From: Chitinibacter sp. FCG-7
GTDB lineage: Bacteria > Pseudomonadota > Gammaproteobacteria > Burkholderiales > Chitinibacteraceae
Reading direction: 5' to 3'
Assembly: GCF_040047665.1 (NCBI RefSeq)
Contig: NZ_CP157355.1
Span: 1,860,001 to 1,924,000, forward strand
DNA length: 64,000 nt
Positions 41,390 to 51,047 of this stretch are shown piece after piece. Below the pieces are notes generated by a model. The model ran no database searches. It saw nothing but the letters and a program-made list of their open reading frames with translations, and had not been told where the DNA came from. The stretch's first letter is position 1, and each line of letters begins with the position of its first letter. The position numbers and the translations under genes are program-made.

Positions 41390-41569
41390 ATGTGGGATAG
41401 CATACGCGCGGTTCTGGCTGCATTTTTTGGGGTGCGCAGCCGCGAGCAGGCCCGGCAGCAATTCAAACCGGTGCAGTTGATTATGGCCGGGTTGTTGTGT
41501 GCGCTGCTGCTGGCTTTGCTGGTGTATGGCGTTGTGCAGTATCTGGTGAGCAGAGCAGGTCTGGACTGA
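41390..41569 (+). CDS. DUF2970 small membrane protein
   Basis: 59 aa, from ATG at 41390, 3 bp after the ctaG stop. It has the N-terminal SIRAVLAAFFGVRSREQARQ segment and a single membrane helix (LIMAGLLCALLLALLVYGVV). This is the usual DUF2970 pattern, found between ctaG and coxC in betaproteobacteria; role in oxidase assembly is presumed only. Confidence 0.85.
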   Translation: MWDSIRAVLAAFFGVRSREQARQQFKPVQLIMAGLLCALLLALLVYGVVQYLVSRAGLD

Positions 41570-41584
41570 ACTCGGGGGTGGAGT

Positions 41585-42451
41585 ATGAATGTCGAAAACG
41601 GAGTCCATGACGCGCACTATTATGTGCCGCCACCGTCGCGCTGGCCGATTGTCGGCTCGGCCGCTTTGTTTCTGCTGGGGCTGGGGGCGGCCTTGTCGAT
41701 CAACCAAGTTGTGCTGGGCAACTGGGCCTTGCTGGCCGGGTTTGCCATTCTATTCTGGATGTTGACTGGCTGGTTTGGCGATGTGGTTCGCGAATCCGAA
41801 GCAGGACAATATGGGCAGCAGGTTGATTACTCGTTCCGCTGGGGGATGAGCTGGTTCATCTTTTCCGAGGTGATGTTTTTTGCCGCGTTTTTTGGCGCCC
41901 TGTTTTATACCCGCCTTATCTCAGTGCCTGAGCTGGGGCTGGCTGGTGATACGCAAAGATTGCTCTGGCCTGCTTTTCAGGCAGGCTGGCCACTGGAAAC
42001 CGGCCCGAAAGCGGCTGATTATGCCGCGATGCATCCTTTGGGCTTGCCAGCGATCAACACGGCGCTGTTGCTAACGTCGGGAGCCACACTCACCTGGGCG
42101 CACTGGGGCTTGCTGCAGCAGAAACGCCAAGTATTAAGCCGGGGCTTGGCCGCGACCATTGCACTGGGTGTGCTGTTTCTGGGGCTGCAGGCGTATGAGT
42201 ATCACCACGCCTGGACCGCGCTGAATCTGACACTGGCATCCGGTGCTTATGGCGCGACGTTTTATCTGCTGACCGGCTTTCATGGCATGCATGTGCTGGT
42301 GGGGACGCTGATTTTGATCACCATGTGGTTGCGCGTGCAACGTGGGCATTTCACGCCCATGCAGCATTTCGGTTTTGAAGCTGCGGCGTGGTATTGGCAC
42401 TTTGTCGATGTGGTGTGGCTGCTGCTGTTTGTGCTGGTCTACTGCCTGTAA
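41585..42451 (+). CDS. coxC: Cytochrome c oxidase subunit III
   Basis: Seven-helix core subunit of 288 aa. Recognisable parts: HYYVPPPSRWPIVGS at the N-terminus, RWGMSWFIFSEVMFFAAFFGALFY, NTALLLTSGATLTWAHWG, GFHGMHVLVGT and the C-terminal EAAAWYWHFVDVVWLLLFVLVY. Ribosome site GGTGGAG. The next 112 bp before the DUF2909 gene hold no recognised element. Confidence 0.96.
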   Translation: MNVENGVHDAHYYVPPPSRWPIVGSAALFLLGLGAALSINQVVLGNWALLAGFAILFWMLTGWFGDVVRESEAGQYGQQVDYSFRWGMSWFIFSEVMFFAAFFGALFYTRLISVPELGLAGDTQRLLWPAFQAGWPLETGPKAADYAAMHPLGLPAINTALLLTSGATLTWAHWGLLQQKRQVLSRGLAATIALGVLFLGLQAYEYHHAWTALNLTLASGAYGATFYLLTGFHGMHVLVGTLILITMWLRVQRGHFTPMQHFGFEAAAWYWHFVDVVWLLLFVLVYCL

Positions 42452-42563
42452 AGCAGGTCCCGCCCACACGCCCAATGACACGTGTCTGCTTCACCTGAAT
42501 CTTGCGCTGGGCTCGCTATAAATTTCTCTATAAATAAATAAGTACAGCAGCGATTGAATGACG

Positions 42564-42737
42564 CTAATGGATGAAATAGCGACTAAGCAGTAGCAAGACA
42601 AACAGCGCTATCGACAGTCCTACGCGCCAGGCCAGCATCTGCCACATTGGCTCGGACGCACCGCGAATCAAACGCAGCAAGGCCTGCCCGAGGGCAAGCA
42701 AGATGGCAAGGAGGAGCACAATGACCACAATTCTCAT
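42564..42737 (-). CDS. DUF2909 twin-helix membrane protein, opposite strand within the cox operon
   Basis: 57 aa with two membrane helices (MRIVVIVLLLAILLALGQAL and VGLSIALFVLLLLSRYF) separated by a basic loop. This matches the DUF2909 family, which commonly sits in inverted orientation between coxC and SURF1 in beta/gammaproteobacteria. GGAG lies 8 nt before the ATG at 42737. Its first 17 nt overlap the start of the SURF1 gene on the other strand. Confidence 0.85.
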   Translation of the reverse strand: MRIVVIVLLLAILLALGQALLRLIRGASEPMWQMLAWRVGLSIALFVLLLLSRYFIH

Positions 42738-43437
42738 ACCGGATTCTCCACATCTGCCTGCCGGACAGCACCGAGACGACGGGCATTCCCGCCATTCACG
42801 CGGAGCTGCCATTTTGCTTTCCATGATTGTGCTGACCCTGTGTCTGGGCGTCTGGCAGCTATGGCGCGCTTACGACAAGCATAGGCTACTCAACGAGATT
42901 GCGCGGGTACAGGCTTTGCCCGAATTAAGCTGGGAGCAGGGCGTGCCGCCAGTCTGGCGGCATGTTCAGTTGCAGGGGCGCTGGCTTGGCCAGCATGAAA
43001 TCTGGCTTGATCATCGCACCCAGGCTGGCCGCGTCGGCTATCACATCATCACGCCATTTTTACTGAAAGATGGCACGATCCTGATGGTTAATCGTGGCTG
43101 GTGGCCAGCGAATGAACAGGCACAGCCGCCCGCGGCCAAAGGCATGCCGCCAGTGGTGGTACAGCCCTGGCCGCGTTATATCGAGCTGGGTGCTGCTCCT
43201 GTGCAAGGGCGCGTTTTTCAGAATCTAGATCCGGGGCGATTTGCCGCCTGGGCTTATCTGCCTTTTCCTGCAGCCTATGTGCTCGCCCGCGAATCGGCAC
43301 CAGGCTTGAGCCCGCTGGCGGCCGAGCGTCCCTTTGGCGTTGAGCGGCACTTAGCCTATGCGGTCAGCTGGTTTTTGCTGGCCGGAATTGGTAGCCACCT
43401 GTTCCGGCGTTATCAACGAGGAGGTATAGGGGTATGA
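42721..43437 (+). CDS. SURF1 family cytochrome oxidase biogenesis protein
   Basis: Assembly factor for heme a insertion into CoxA. 238 aa: N-terminal helix (ILLSMIVLTLCLGVWQLWRA), central periplasmic domain with IWLDHRTQAGRVGYHIITPF and ILMVNRGWWP (SURF1 signature), and C-terminal helix (LAYAVSWFLLAGIGSHLFRRYQ). ATG at 42721 follows a strong AAGGAGGAG. Overlaps the next gene by ATGA. Confidence 0.92.
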   Translation: MTTILIPDSPHLPAGQHRDDGHSRHSRGAAILLSMIVLTLCLGVWQLWRAYDKHRLLNEIARVQALPELSWEQGVPPVWRHVQLQGRWLGQHEIWLDHRTQAGRVGYHIITPFLLKDGTILMVNRGWWPANEQAQPPAAKGMPPVVVQPWPRYIELGAAPVQGRVFQNLDPGRFAAWAYLPFPAAYVLARESAPGLSPLAAERPFGVERHLAYAVSWFLLAGIGSHLFRRYQRGGIGV

Positions 43438-43883
43438 CGTTGCAGCATAGAAACAGAATGATTTTGCTGTCGATACTCGGTATGTGTATTTTGCCCATTC
43501 TACTGGCCCAACTGGCGTGGCAATGGGCCAGGCCACAAGGCGGGAGCAGTTTTGGCCAATTACTGGCTCAGCCCTTGCTTGAACCGGCGGTGCCGCCGGT
43601 GTGGCAATTACTGGCTTACTCTCAGGATGGATGCGGAACTCAAAGCCATGAGCTGGCGCAGTGGGCAGGGCAGCTACAAAAGGCGCAAGGGCGCGTGCAA
43701 GAGCGGATCAAAGTGGCCGCCTGTCCGTCTTTGCCGTCGTCAATGCAGAGTGGTATTTATCTGATTGACCCGCACGGCAACGCGGTCTTGCGCTATACGC
43801 CGACGCAGCTGGCCGAGGCGGGTGGGCGACAGGCTGCGCTGCGCGAAATTGGTCGGGTGCTGAAAAACAATCCGGGGCTTTAA
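43434..43883 (+). CDS. Cox-operon membrane-anchored protein, thioredoxin-like
   Basis: 149 aa with an N-terminal membrane helix (MILLSILGMCILPILLAQLAW) and a periplasmic domain ending YLIDPHGNAVLRYTPTQ..RVLKNNPGL, which resembles the last strands of Sco/thioredoxin-like folds. No CxxxC copper site is present; single cysteines occur in DGCGTQ and AACPSL. Such proteins occur regularly between SURF1 and ctaA in this group. Role in oxidase assembly is inferred from operon position and overlap. Confidence 0.7.
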   Translation: MTLQHRNRMILLSILGMCILPILLAQLAWQWARPQGGSSFGQLLAQPLLEPAVPPVWQLLAYSQDGCGTQSHELAQWAGQLQKAQGRVQERIKVAACPSLPSSMQSGIYLIDPHGNAVLRYTPTQLAEAGGRQAALREIGRVLKNNPGL

Positions 43884-44903
43884 ATGAGCAAATTCAGCCG
43901 TTCCCTTTTGTTGCTGTGTATCGCCTGGACTGCCGTGCTGATGACGCTGGGAGCCTATGTGCGGCTGGAAGACGCCGGGCTGGGTTGCCCCGACTGGCCG
44001 GGCTGTTACGGGCACCTGACTGTGCCGGATGAACATCACGAGCTGCTGCATGCCGAAAACCGCTTTGGCATGCCGGTTGATATTGGCAAGGGCTGGAAAG
44101 AAATGATTCACCGCTATGTTGCGGGTGGGTTGGGTTTGCTGGTGCTGGCCTTAAGCTTGCTGCTGGCGCGTGAACGCAGGCAGCATGGCCAGCCTGTTTG
44201 GCCAGCTTTGCTGCCGCTGGTGCTGGTGCTGGTGCAGGGCGCTTTTGGCATGTGGACAGTCACGCTGAAACTGATGCCTGTGGTGGTCACCGCGCACCTG
44301 ATCGGCGGCATGCTGATTCTGATGTACTTATTGTGTCTGGCGGCTCGCGACATGCCTGGCTGGCCGTGGCCGGCAGCGCTGCGCCCTTTATGGTTGCTGG
44401 CCATTGCGCTCGTTGGCCTGCAGATTGTGCTGGGGGGCTGGGTCTCGACCAATTATGCCGCGCTGGCTTGTGATGGGTTTCCACAGTGTCAGGGGCGCTG
44501 GGTGATGAGCGAGGGCTTGCTGGAAGCCTTGCGGCCAGATCGTGCGCTGGGTGTCAGCGCCGACGGCCAGCCGCTGATGATGCATCATCTGGCCGCGATC
44601 CACTGGTTGCACCGGCTGGGGGCATTATTGGTTTCGCTCACGCTGTTGTTGCTTAGCTACCGCTTATGGCCATTGAGTGCGCGCTATGCCCTGCTGATTC
44701 TGCTTGCCTTGCTGCTGCAAGTGGGCTTGGGTATCGCCAATGTCCTGCTGGGATTGCCGCTCTGGCTGGCTTTGGCGCATCACAGTGGTGCAGCCTTGTT
44801 ACTGGCGATACTGCTGTTTGGCTTTGCCCGGTACCGGCCCCAATTTCACGCAGTGGTCGTGGCGCCGCTGAGCCGCTTGGCTGCTGAATCCGGCGTAGCC
44901 TGA
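43884..44903 (+). CDS. ctaA: Heme A synthase (COX15/CtaA)
   Basis: Converts heme O to heme A with a second heme as cofactor. 339 aa, about eight helices. Conserved segments: GAYVRLEDAGLGCPDWPGCYG, EMIHRYVAGGLGLLVLAL, VTAHLIGGMLILM, LGGWVSTNYAALACDGFPQC and MMHHLAAIHWLHRLGAL with the heme-ligand histidines. Starts immediately after the previous TAA. Confidence 0.94.
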   Translation: MSKFSRSLLLLCIAWTAVLMTLGAYVRLEDAGLGCPDWPGCYGHLTVPDEHHELLHAENRFGMPVDIGKGWKEMIHRYVAGGLGLLVLALSLLLARERRQHGQPVWPALLPLVLVLVQGAFGMWTVTLKLMPVVVTAHLIGGMLILMYLLCLAARDMPGWPWPAALRPLWLLAIALVGLQIVLGGWVSTNYAALACDGFPQCQGRWVMSEGLLEALRPDRALGVSADGQPLMMHHLAAIHWLHRLGALLVSLTLLLLSYRLWPLSARYALLILLALLLQVGLGIANVLLGLPLWLALAHHSGAALLLAILLFGFARYRPQFHAVVVAPLSRLAAESGVA

Positions 44904-44955
44904 GTTTAAATTTCTGGTTTGCATCTGCATCTTCATCTGTAGCAGGGGGGCGAAA

Positions 44956-45846
44956 ATGGCTGTTTCAGAGCTAAATACACCGCAGTTGGGGCTGGCCTTA
45001 TTCCGTCTGGGTAAGCCGCGTGTTGTCGCACTGATCGTTTTCTGTGCCTGGATCGGCATGTTGCTCGCCAGCAGCAACCAGTTTCGTCCCGGGGTGATGC
45101 TGGCCGCGATTCTTGGCATCGCTCTGATTGCCAGCGGCGCAGCCTGTGCCAATTGCCTATTTGAAATTGAACGAGATGCGCTGATGCTGCGCACCCATTT
45201 ACGGCCTTTGCCGCAAGGGATGATCAACTGGCAGTGGGCAGCGGCGTATGCTTTATTGCTCACGGTGAGCGGGGCATTTCTGCTCGGGCAGTTTGTAAAT
45301 ACCCTTACCCTGTATTTAACGCTAGCTACCTTTATTGCTTATGCTGTGGTCTATACCCGCTGGTTAAAACCAGCCAGCCCGCAGAATATCGTGATCGGCG
45401 GCGCTGCTGGCGCCATGCCGCCTATTCTGGGCTGGGCGGCGATGACCGGGGAAGTTTCAGCCATCGCGGCGTCGCTGTTTTTGATCATCTACGCCTGGAC
45501 GCCACCGCATTTCTGGGCGCTGGCGCTGTACCGGATGGAGGATTATCGCAAGGCGGGCTTGCCCATGCTGCCCGTGACCCATGGCCGGGCTTTTACCCGG
45601 CTGGCTATCTGGCTATATAGCTGGATTTTGGCTGCCACGACGCTATTGCCCGTGGCCGTCGGATTTTCGGGCGGGGTTTATCTGCTGGCGAGTCTGGGCT
45701 TGAATGGCTGGTTTTTGCTGGGAGCGTGGCGGGTGTATCGCAGCGACGCTGATGAGGATGCCCGTCGCTTGTTCCGTTGTTCAATCTCGTATCTGGCGTA
45801 TCTGTTTCTGGCCTTGCTGATCGATCATTATGTTTTTGCCCTTTAA
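44956..45846 (+). CDS. ctaB: Protoheme IX farnesyltransferase (heme O synthase)
   Basis: Integral membrane UbiA-type prenyltransferase, 296 aa, adding a farnesyl group to heme B. Visible: LFRLGKPRVVALIVFCAWIG, the first prenyl-diphosphate motif region NCLFEIERDALMLRTHLRPLP, IVIGGAAGAMPPILGW, and the second region WTPPHFWALALYRMEDYRKAGLPMLP. The first motif has one Asp fewer than the common N-D-x-x-D form. Ribosome site AGGGGGG. Last gene of the cox operon; its stop overlaps that of the convergent HDOD gene. Confidence 0.94.
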   Translation: MAVSELNTPQLGLALFRLGKPRVVALIVFCAWIGMLLASSNQFRPGVMLAAILGIALIASGAACANCLFEIERDALMLRTHLRPLPQGMINWQWAAAYALLLTVSGAFLLGQFVNTLTLYLTLATFIAYAVVYTRWLKPASPQNIVIGGAAGAMPPILGWAAMTGEVSAIAASLFLIIYAWTPPHFWALALYRMEDYRKAGLPMLPVTHGRAFTRLAIWLYSWILAATTLLPVAVGFSGGVYLLASLGLNGWFLLGAWRVYRSDADEDARRLFRCSISYLAYLFLALLIDHYVFAL

Positions 45847-46709
45847 AACATGCTGATCATTTCCTGGCAGGCTTCATCCATTTCACTGCACAGATCGGTG
45901 TACTTGGCGTGGCTTAGTTCTTTGGGCTCGTGCAAATCGGGCAGATCCAGTTTTTGCATTTCGGCAAAGCCACCAGCAAACAGATTGGCCACGTAGATCA
46001 CTTCACCCAGATTGCGCGGCGTATCAATAAAGGGGCGTGGCTGGTCGATTTCATTGACTGCTGCAACCACTTCTTCAGGCAATCCTAGCGAGTCGAGCAA
46101 GATGGTGCCAACACTCTCATGCCATTGCGCAACCAGATATTCGACGGTTTTCGGGCGCTCGGATAATTCGGGGTAGCGTCCGGCGCGGTCAAGCATGAAA
46201 AATGCGCCCAGATCGTGCACCAGCCCGGCCAACATGGCAATTTCGGGGTTAACACGGGTCAGGCGTCGGGCAATCACGCGGGCGATCATCGCCGTTTTCA
46301 GGCTGTGGATCCAGAACCAGTTGGCGGTATTGTCAAAGGCGCTTAATTCGCGCGATCTGACCAGTTGCTGCATCGCGCAAGCCAGCGCGGTCGAACGCGC
46401 GGTTTCCATGCCAAGGCGGGCGAGGGCCGAACCCAAATCCAGGACCATTTTACCCATCGGGTTGTAGACGACCGAATTGGCCAGCTTGAGCAATTTAGCC
46501 GTGATCAGCGGGTCTTTCTGGATCTCATGCACAATGCGTTGAACCGACGCGGTTTTACTCTTCATGACCGTGCTGATTTGCACCGAGGCGTCAAAACAGG
46601 TCGGGAAAATCACTTCATTCTCAAGCTCCTTGGCAATGTCGATCAACATGCTCAAGCGCTCATCATGCAGCTGTTCCGGTGTTTTATTGGCATATTGCAG
46701 AATGGACAT
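45843..46709 (-). CDS. HDOD-domain signalling protein
   Basis: 288 aa, nearly all one HDOD domain, a non-catalytic HD-like module found in bacterial signalling. Typical segments: LENEVIFPTCFDASVQI, IQKDPLITAKLLKLANSVVYN, LARLGMETARSTALACAMQQL and MLAGLVHDLGAFFML. No output domain follows. The ATG at 46709 is used; a TTG at 46718 in frame is the alternative and neither has a strong ribosome site. Convergent with ctaB, stops overlapping by 3 bp. Confidence 0.88.
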   Translation of the reverse strand: MSILQYANKTPEQLHDERLSMLIDIAKELENEVIFPTCFDASVQISTVMKSKTASVQRIVHEIQKDPLITAKLLKLANSVVYNPMGKMVLDLGSALARLGMETARSTALACAMQQLVRSRELSAFDNTANWFWIHSLKTAMIARVIARRLTRVNPEIAMLAGLVHDLGAFFMLDRAGRYPELSERPKTVEYLVAQWHESVGTILLDSLGLPEEVVAAVNEIDQPRPFIDTPRNLGEVIYVANLFAGGFAEMQKLDLPDLHEPKELSHAKYTDLCSEMDEACQEMISMF

Positions 46710-46805
46710 GATTTTCAATTCTGAAAAGTCGATACACCAGCATAGTTAATGTCTGCGCCCAGTACAAAATTTGTTGCGATGCAAAAATGGCCGGATGGGC
46801 GATCA

Positions 46806-46837
46806 GGGACGGGGAAAGCGATGGCGCCTCCCGTCCC
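46806..46837 (-). terminator. Hairpin downstream of dppF
   Basis: Stem GGGACGGG / CCCGTCCC, 16-nt loop, 9 bp after the dppF stop. A T run occurs only ~20 nt further on, so intrinsic termination is uncertain. Confidence 0.5.
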
Positions 46838-46845
46838 GTACTGGA

Positions 46846-47835
46846 TCAGAGCGCAATGCTCTCGATGTGATGGCAGGCAATCATGCGATTGGCCAATGGG
46901 CGTAGTGGCGGCACCTCGGCCCGGCAACGCGAGTCGGCGTAGGGGCAGCGGGTGCTAAAGGCACAGCCAGTGGGGGGATTCAGTGGCGATGGCAGCTCGC
47001 CGGTGAGCTTCATTTTGGCGCGGCGGTCTTCCTGCCGGATTGCCGGAGTGGCCGACATCAGCGCGCGCGTGTACGGGTGCAGCGGCTGCTCGAAAATGGT
47101 TTTCTTGTCGCCGTATTCAACGGTGCTGCCGAAATACATCACCATCACATCGTCGGCAATATGTTCGACCACCGCCAGATTGTGGCTGACAAACACATAC
47201 GCCGTGCCCAGCTCGTCCTGCAGATCCATAAACAGATTCAGAATCTGCGCCTGAATCGATACATCCAGCGCCGACGTTGGCTCGTCAGCCACCAGCACGG
47301 CGGGCTTGAGCATCATTGCGCGGGCAATCGCAATCCGCTGGCGCTGCCCGCCGGAAAACATATGCGGGTAGCGGTGATAGTGCTCGGGGCGCAGCCCGAC
47401 AATGTTGAGCATCTCGCGAACACGCTCTTCACGTTGCTGCGCATTCAGATCGGTATTGAGCAGCAAAGGCTCGGCCAGCATGCTGCCAATCTGTTTGCGC
47501 GGATTCAGGCTGGCGAATGGATTTTGAAAAACCATCTGCACCTTGGGGCGCAAGGCTTTGAGTGCTGCGGCATCGGCGTTGGCGATATCTACACCGTCAA
47601 TCACCAGATGGCCCGAGCTGGGCTCTTCGATCAATGTGAGCTGACGCGCCAGCGTCGATTTGCCACAGCCCGATTCGCCGACGACGGCCAGCGTTTTGCC
47701 TGCGGCAAGCTGGAACGACACATCGTTCAGCGCTTTGACCGTAGCATGGCCTTGCATAAATCCACGGCTGACGGTGTAGTGCCGCGACAGCCCCTTGGCT
47801 TCCAGAATGTTATTGGGTGTATTTTGATTATTCAT
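46846..47835 (-). CDS. dppF: Dipeptide ABC transporter ATP-binding protein DppF
   Basis: 329-aa ATPase. Walker [11 protein letters not shown]-loop [13 protein letters not shown], signature [14 protein letters not shown], Walker [14 protein letters not shown]-loop [10 protein letters not shown]. The oligopeptide-transporter C-terminal extension has conserved cysteines ([16 protein letters not shown]) typical of DppD/F. The start overlaps the end of dppD by 8 bp. Last gene of the dppABCDF operon. Confidence 0.94.
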   Translation of the reverse strand: MNNQNTPNNILEAKGLSRHYTVSRGFMQGHATVKALNDVSFQLAAGKTLAVVGESGCGKSTLARQLTLIEEPSSGHLVIDGVDIANADAAALKALRPKVQMVFQNPFASLNPRKQIGSMLAEPLLLNTDLNAQQREERVREMLNIVGLRPEHYHRYPHMFSGGQRQRIAIARAMMLKPAVLVADEPTSALDVSIQAQILNLFMDLQDELGTAYVFVSHNLAVVEHIADDVMVMYFGSTVEYGDKKTIFEQPLHPYTRALMSATPAIRQEDRRAKMKLTGELPSPLNPPTGCAFSTRCPYADSRCRAEVPPLRPLANRMIACHHIESIAL

Positions 47836-48811
47836 GGGTGGGTATCCCGCTGGAGTCCAATGGGGTAAAGCAGCGTACGCTAGTACCCATTAGGGGTAAT
47901 AGAGCAGGCTTGGTGCTGCGGCAGGTGTCGGTGACGTAAGGGCAGCGCGGGCTGAGTAAACAGCCTTGTGGCCTATCGTATTGGCCAGGGACGACCCCGG
48001 CCAGCGTTGACAGGCGGCGCGCGCCCTTGCTGTGTTCCGGAATCGACGAAAGTAGCGCCTGGGTATACGGATGGCGCGGCGTGGCAAACAGTGCATCGGT
48101 GGCGCTGCTTTCAACGACTTCACCGGCGTACATCACCACCATGCGTTGCGCCACTTCGGCGACGACGGCCAGATCGTGCGTAATCAGAATCAGCGCCATC
48201 TCATTCTGTTTCTGCAGATTGACCAGCAGCTCCATGATTTGCGCCTGTACCGTCACATCGAGCGCGGTGGTTGGTTCGTCCGCGATCAGGAGTTTGGGCT
48301 CGCAGGCAATCGCCATCGCGATCATGACGCGCTGGCTCATCCCGCCCGAGAGTTGGTGTGGATAGGCTTCCAGCCGTGATTTGGCATCAGGGATTTCCAC
48401 TTGTTCGAGCAATTCCAGCGCCCGGCGTCGTAATGCTGCGCCGCGTAGCGGGGTATGCAGCTTGAGCGTTTCCATCAGCTGAAAGCCCACGGTATACGCC
48501 GGATTCAGGCTGGTGAGTGCATCCTGAAAAATCATCGCAATGTCTTTGCCGATGATCCGACGCTTTTGCGCCGCTTTCATGCCGAGCAAATCCTGGCCGT
48601 TAAACTGCAGGGCATCGGCGGTGACGCGGCCCGGTGCATCGATCAGGCCCATCATCGCCAGCATCGTCACCGATTTGCCCGAACCTGATTCGCCGACGAT
48701 GCCGACGATTTCGCCACGGTTGACCGTCAGATCAAGGCCGGAAACGGCGTGAAACGGCTGCGCTGTGTTGCCAAAGCTCACATTGAGATTGCGAATGTCT
48801 AATAAACTCAT
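47828..48811 (-). CDS. dppD: Dipeptide ABC transporter ATP-binding protein DppD
   Basis: 327-aa ATPase partner of DppF. Walker [11 protein letters not shown]-loop [17 protein letters not shown], signature [14 protein letters not shown], Walker [14 protein letters not shown]-loop [16 protein letters not shown]-terminal Cys motif [15 protein letters not shown]. Starts 10 bp after dppC. Confidence 0.94.
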   Translation of the reverse strand: MSLLDIRNLNVSFGNTAQPFHAVSGLDLTVNRGEIVGIVGESGSGKSVTMLAMMGLIDAPGRVTADALQFNGQDLLGMKAAQKRRIIGKDIAMIFQDALTSLNPAYTVGFQLMETLKLHTPLRGAALRRRALELLEQVEIPDAKSRLEAYPHQLSGGMSQRVMIAMAIACEPKLLIADEPTTALDVTVQAQIMELLVNLQKQNEMALILITHDLAVVAEVAQRMVVMYAGEVVESSATDALFATPRHPYTQALLSSIPEHSKGARRLSTLAGVVPGQYDRPQGCLLSPRCPYVTDTCRSTKPALLPLMGTSVRCFTPLDSSGIPTHE

Positions 48812-48821
48812 GCTTGGACCC

Positions 48822-49739
48822 TCAGGCTAATTTTTTCAGTTTCGGGTCTAGCGCATCGCGCAAACCATCGCCCAAGAGATTGAGCGCCACCACGGTCAGC
48901 AAAATCGTCACGCCGGGCATGGTGACTACCCACCACGCGCTGTCGATGTAATCACGCGCCGACGCCAGCATGGTGCCCCACTCGGGCAGCGGCGGCTGTG
49001 CGCCCAGCCCCAAGAAACCCAGCGCCGCAGCGTCGAGAATCGCTGATGAAAAGCCCAGCGTGCCTTGTACGATCAGCGGTGCCATGCAATTGGGCAGTAC
49101 GGCGTTAAACATCAGACGCAATTTGCCCGCACCGGCCAGCCGGCTGGCGACGACATAATCTTTATTCAGCTCGGTCATCGCCGATGCGCGCGCTAGACGA
49201 ACGTAAGATGGCAAAGACACAATCGCAATGGCCAGCATGGTGTTCAGCAGGCCCGGCCCCAGCACGGCCACGACGGCGACCGCGAGCAGCAAGGAGGGCA
49301 GCGCCAGCATAATGTCCATCAGACGCATAATGCCGTTGCCGAGCATTTTCGGATAAAACGCCGCCAGCAAACCCAGCACGATGCCGGGCAGCATCGACAA
49401 TGCCACCGAGACCACGCCGATCATCAGGCTCAGGCGTGCGCCGTGCATCAGCCGCGACAGAATATCCCGCCCCAGCTCGTCGGTGCCCATGATATGCAGC
49501 CAGCTGCCACCGCTAACCCAGACGGGTGGCGTCAGCAAGGCATCGCGGTATTGCTCGATGGGTGAATGCGGCGCCAGCCACGGCGCAAACAGCGCGGCAA
49601 TGACCAGCAGGCCGAAGAAAATCAGCGCAATCAGCGCGCCACGATTGGCGCTGAACGACTGCCAGAATTCCTTTAATGGTGAAGGGTAGCTCAGTGCGCC
49701 AGCGGCATCGTTCAGTGTTGTTTGAATAGGTGTGCTCAT
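48822..49739 (-). CDS. dppC: Dipeptide ABC transporter permease DppC
   Basis: 305-aa inner-membrane permease. N-terminal OppC_N segment ([26 protein letters not shown]), [21 protein letters not shown], the EAA loop region [23 protein letters not shown], and [19 protein letters not shown]. Two bp separate it from dppB. Confidence 0.94.
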   Translation of the reverse strand: MSTPIQTTLNDAAGALSYPSPLKEFWQSFSANRGALIALIFFGLLVIAALFAPWLAPHSPIEQYRDALLTPPVWVSGGSWLHIMGTDELGRDILSRLMHGARLSLMIGVVSVALSMLPGIVLGLLAAFYPKMLGNGIMRLMDIMLALPSLLLAVAVVAVLGPGLLNTMLAIAIVSLPSYVRLARASAMTELNKDYVVASRLAGAGKLRLMFNAVLPNCMAPLIVQGTLGFSSAILDAAALGFLGLGAQPPLPEWGTMLASARDYIDSAWWVVTMPGVTILLTVVALNLLGDGLRDALDPKLKKLA

Positions 49740-49741
49740 AC

Positions 49742-50752
49742 TTACCTCGCGTGGCGGATGCGTGGGTTAATCACTCCGTAGAGGATGTCCACCAGCAGGT
49801 TGACGGAAATCACCAGGGTGGCGATCAGCAAAATGCCGCCCTGTACGACGGGATAATCACGGCGGGAAATCGAATCGATCAGCCATTTGCCAATGCCGGG
49901 CCAGGAGAAGATGGTTTCGGTGAGCACCGCGCCAGCGAGCAGCGTGCCCACTTGCAGGCCGATCACAGTGACCACAGGCATCAGCGCATTGCGCAAGGCG
50001 TGCACGATCACTATGCGCGTGCGGCCCAGCCCTTTGGCGCGGGCAGTGCGGATATAGTCTTCGCGCAGCACCTCCAGCATGGCCGAGCGTGTCATCCGGG
50101 CAATCACGGCCATCGGAATCGTTCCCAATACCACGGCGGGCAGCACCAGATGGTGCAGCGCCGATTTGAAAGCACCTTCTTCACCCGAGAGCCAGGTGTC
50201 GATTAGCATAAAACCGGTGACCGGATTGATGTCATATTCCAGCGCGATTCGGCCGGAAACCGGCGTCCAGCCCAGATGCACCGAGAACAGCATAATCAGG
50301 ATCAGCCCCCACCAGAAAATCGGCATCGAGTAGCCGGTGAGCGCACCGCCCATCGTCACGTGATCAATCACTGTGCCGCGGCGCGTCGCCGCCAGCATGC
50401 CTGCGGGCAGGCCGATGGCACAGGCAAACATCATCGCGCACACGGATAGCTCGACGGTGGCCGGGAATAATTTTAGAAATTCGCTCAGCACTGGCTCTTG
50501 CGTCACAATCGACTGGCCGAAATTGCCCTGCAGCACATTGAGCACATAGTGCCCGTATTGCACATACAGCGGCTGGTCCAGCCCGAGGCGCTGCATGGCG
50601 GCGCGATAAAACTCGGGGTCGATCTGGCGCTCGCCCATCATCACCAGAATCGGATCGCCCGGAATCATGTGGATGAGCGCAAAAGCGAGCAGGGTCACGC
50701 CGATAAAGGTCGGAATGACGACCGCGATGCGGCGTAAAATGAAACTAAACAT
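49742..50752 (-). CDS. dppB: Dipeptide ABC transporter permease DppB
   Basis: 336-aa inner-membrane permease starting MFSFILRRIAVVIPTF with ribosome site GGGAGAG. Family features: VTLLAFALIHMIPGDPI, GLDQPLYVQYGHYV, the EAA loop LEVLREDYIRTARAKGLGRTR, and IFSWPGIGKWLIDSISRRDYPVVQG. The frame stays open upstream to 50956, but the start at 50752 gives the normal family length. Confidence 0.94.
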   Translation of the reverse strand: MFSFILRRIAVVIPTFIGVTLLAFALIHMIPGDPILVMMGERQIDPEFYRAAMQRLGLDQPLYVQYGHYVLNVLQGNFGQSIVTQEPVLSEFLKLFPATVELSVCAMMFACAIGLPAGMLAATRRGTVIDHVTMGGALTGYSMPIFWWGLILIMLFSVHLGWTPVSGRIALEYDINPVTGFMLIDTWLSGEEGAFKSALHHLVLPAVVLGTIPMAVIARMTRSAMLEVLREDYIRTARAKGLGRTRIVIVHALRNALMPVVTVIGLQVGTLLAGAVLTETIFSWPGIGKWLIDSISRRDYPVVQGGILLIATLVISVNLLVDILYGVINPRIRHAR

Positions 50753-51047
50753 GCTGACTCTCCCAGCAAAATGCGCGGCATTTCGCAGCGGGTTGGCAAG
50801 CAGTGGCGTTTCTGCAGCGGCCGGCGTTGGCGCACTGGATGCGCGGGGCGTCAGTGCGGGCTCTGGTGTGCAGAAAGCAGCCTGGCTACTTGTTTGGAAA
50901 AATCGCAGCCCGGTGGCGGGCTTGCAGGGTATATCAATATAGCCCTGATCTGACAATGCTTACAGCTTGATACTAACAGGTGTATGCGGAGCGCCACGCG
51001 GCACTCCGCCGCGCCAGGGTCGCAAGCAGGCCCCGGCGCGAATGGCC
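50753..51047. promoter_or_regulatory. dppA-dppB intergenic region with hairpins
   Basis: 295 bp. Just after the dppA stop is a stem GCGGAG-c-GCC / GGC-a-CTCCGC (50986-51009) without a T run. Such a structure between the binding-protein gene and the permease genes often limits readthrough and lets dppA be expressed more strongly. A degenerate copy of the palindromic element lies at 50927-50975. Confidence 0.45.
50927..50975. repeat. Possible palindromic element, copy G (degenerate)
   Basis: GGGTAT, ATCAATATAG, 17 nt, TTACAGCTTG, ATACTA. Spacing is exact, but the right end departs from ATACCC. It is in the dppA-dppB gap. Confidence 0.35.

Noticed and set aside
47848..47900. GGGTAT followed after 37 nt by GTACCC at the dppD/dppF junction.
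   Set aside because: Spacing matches the element family but the inner arms do not, and it falls in coding sequence of both genes; treated as chance.
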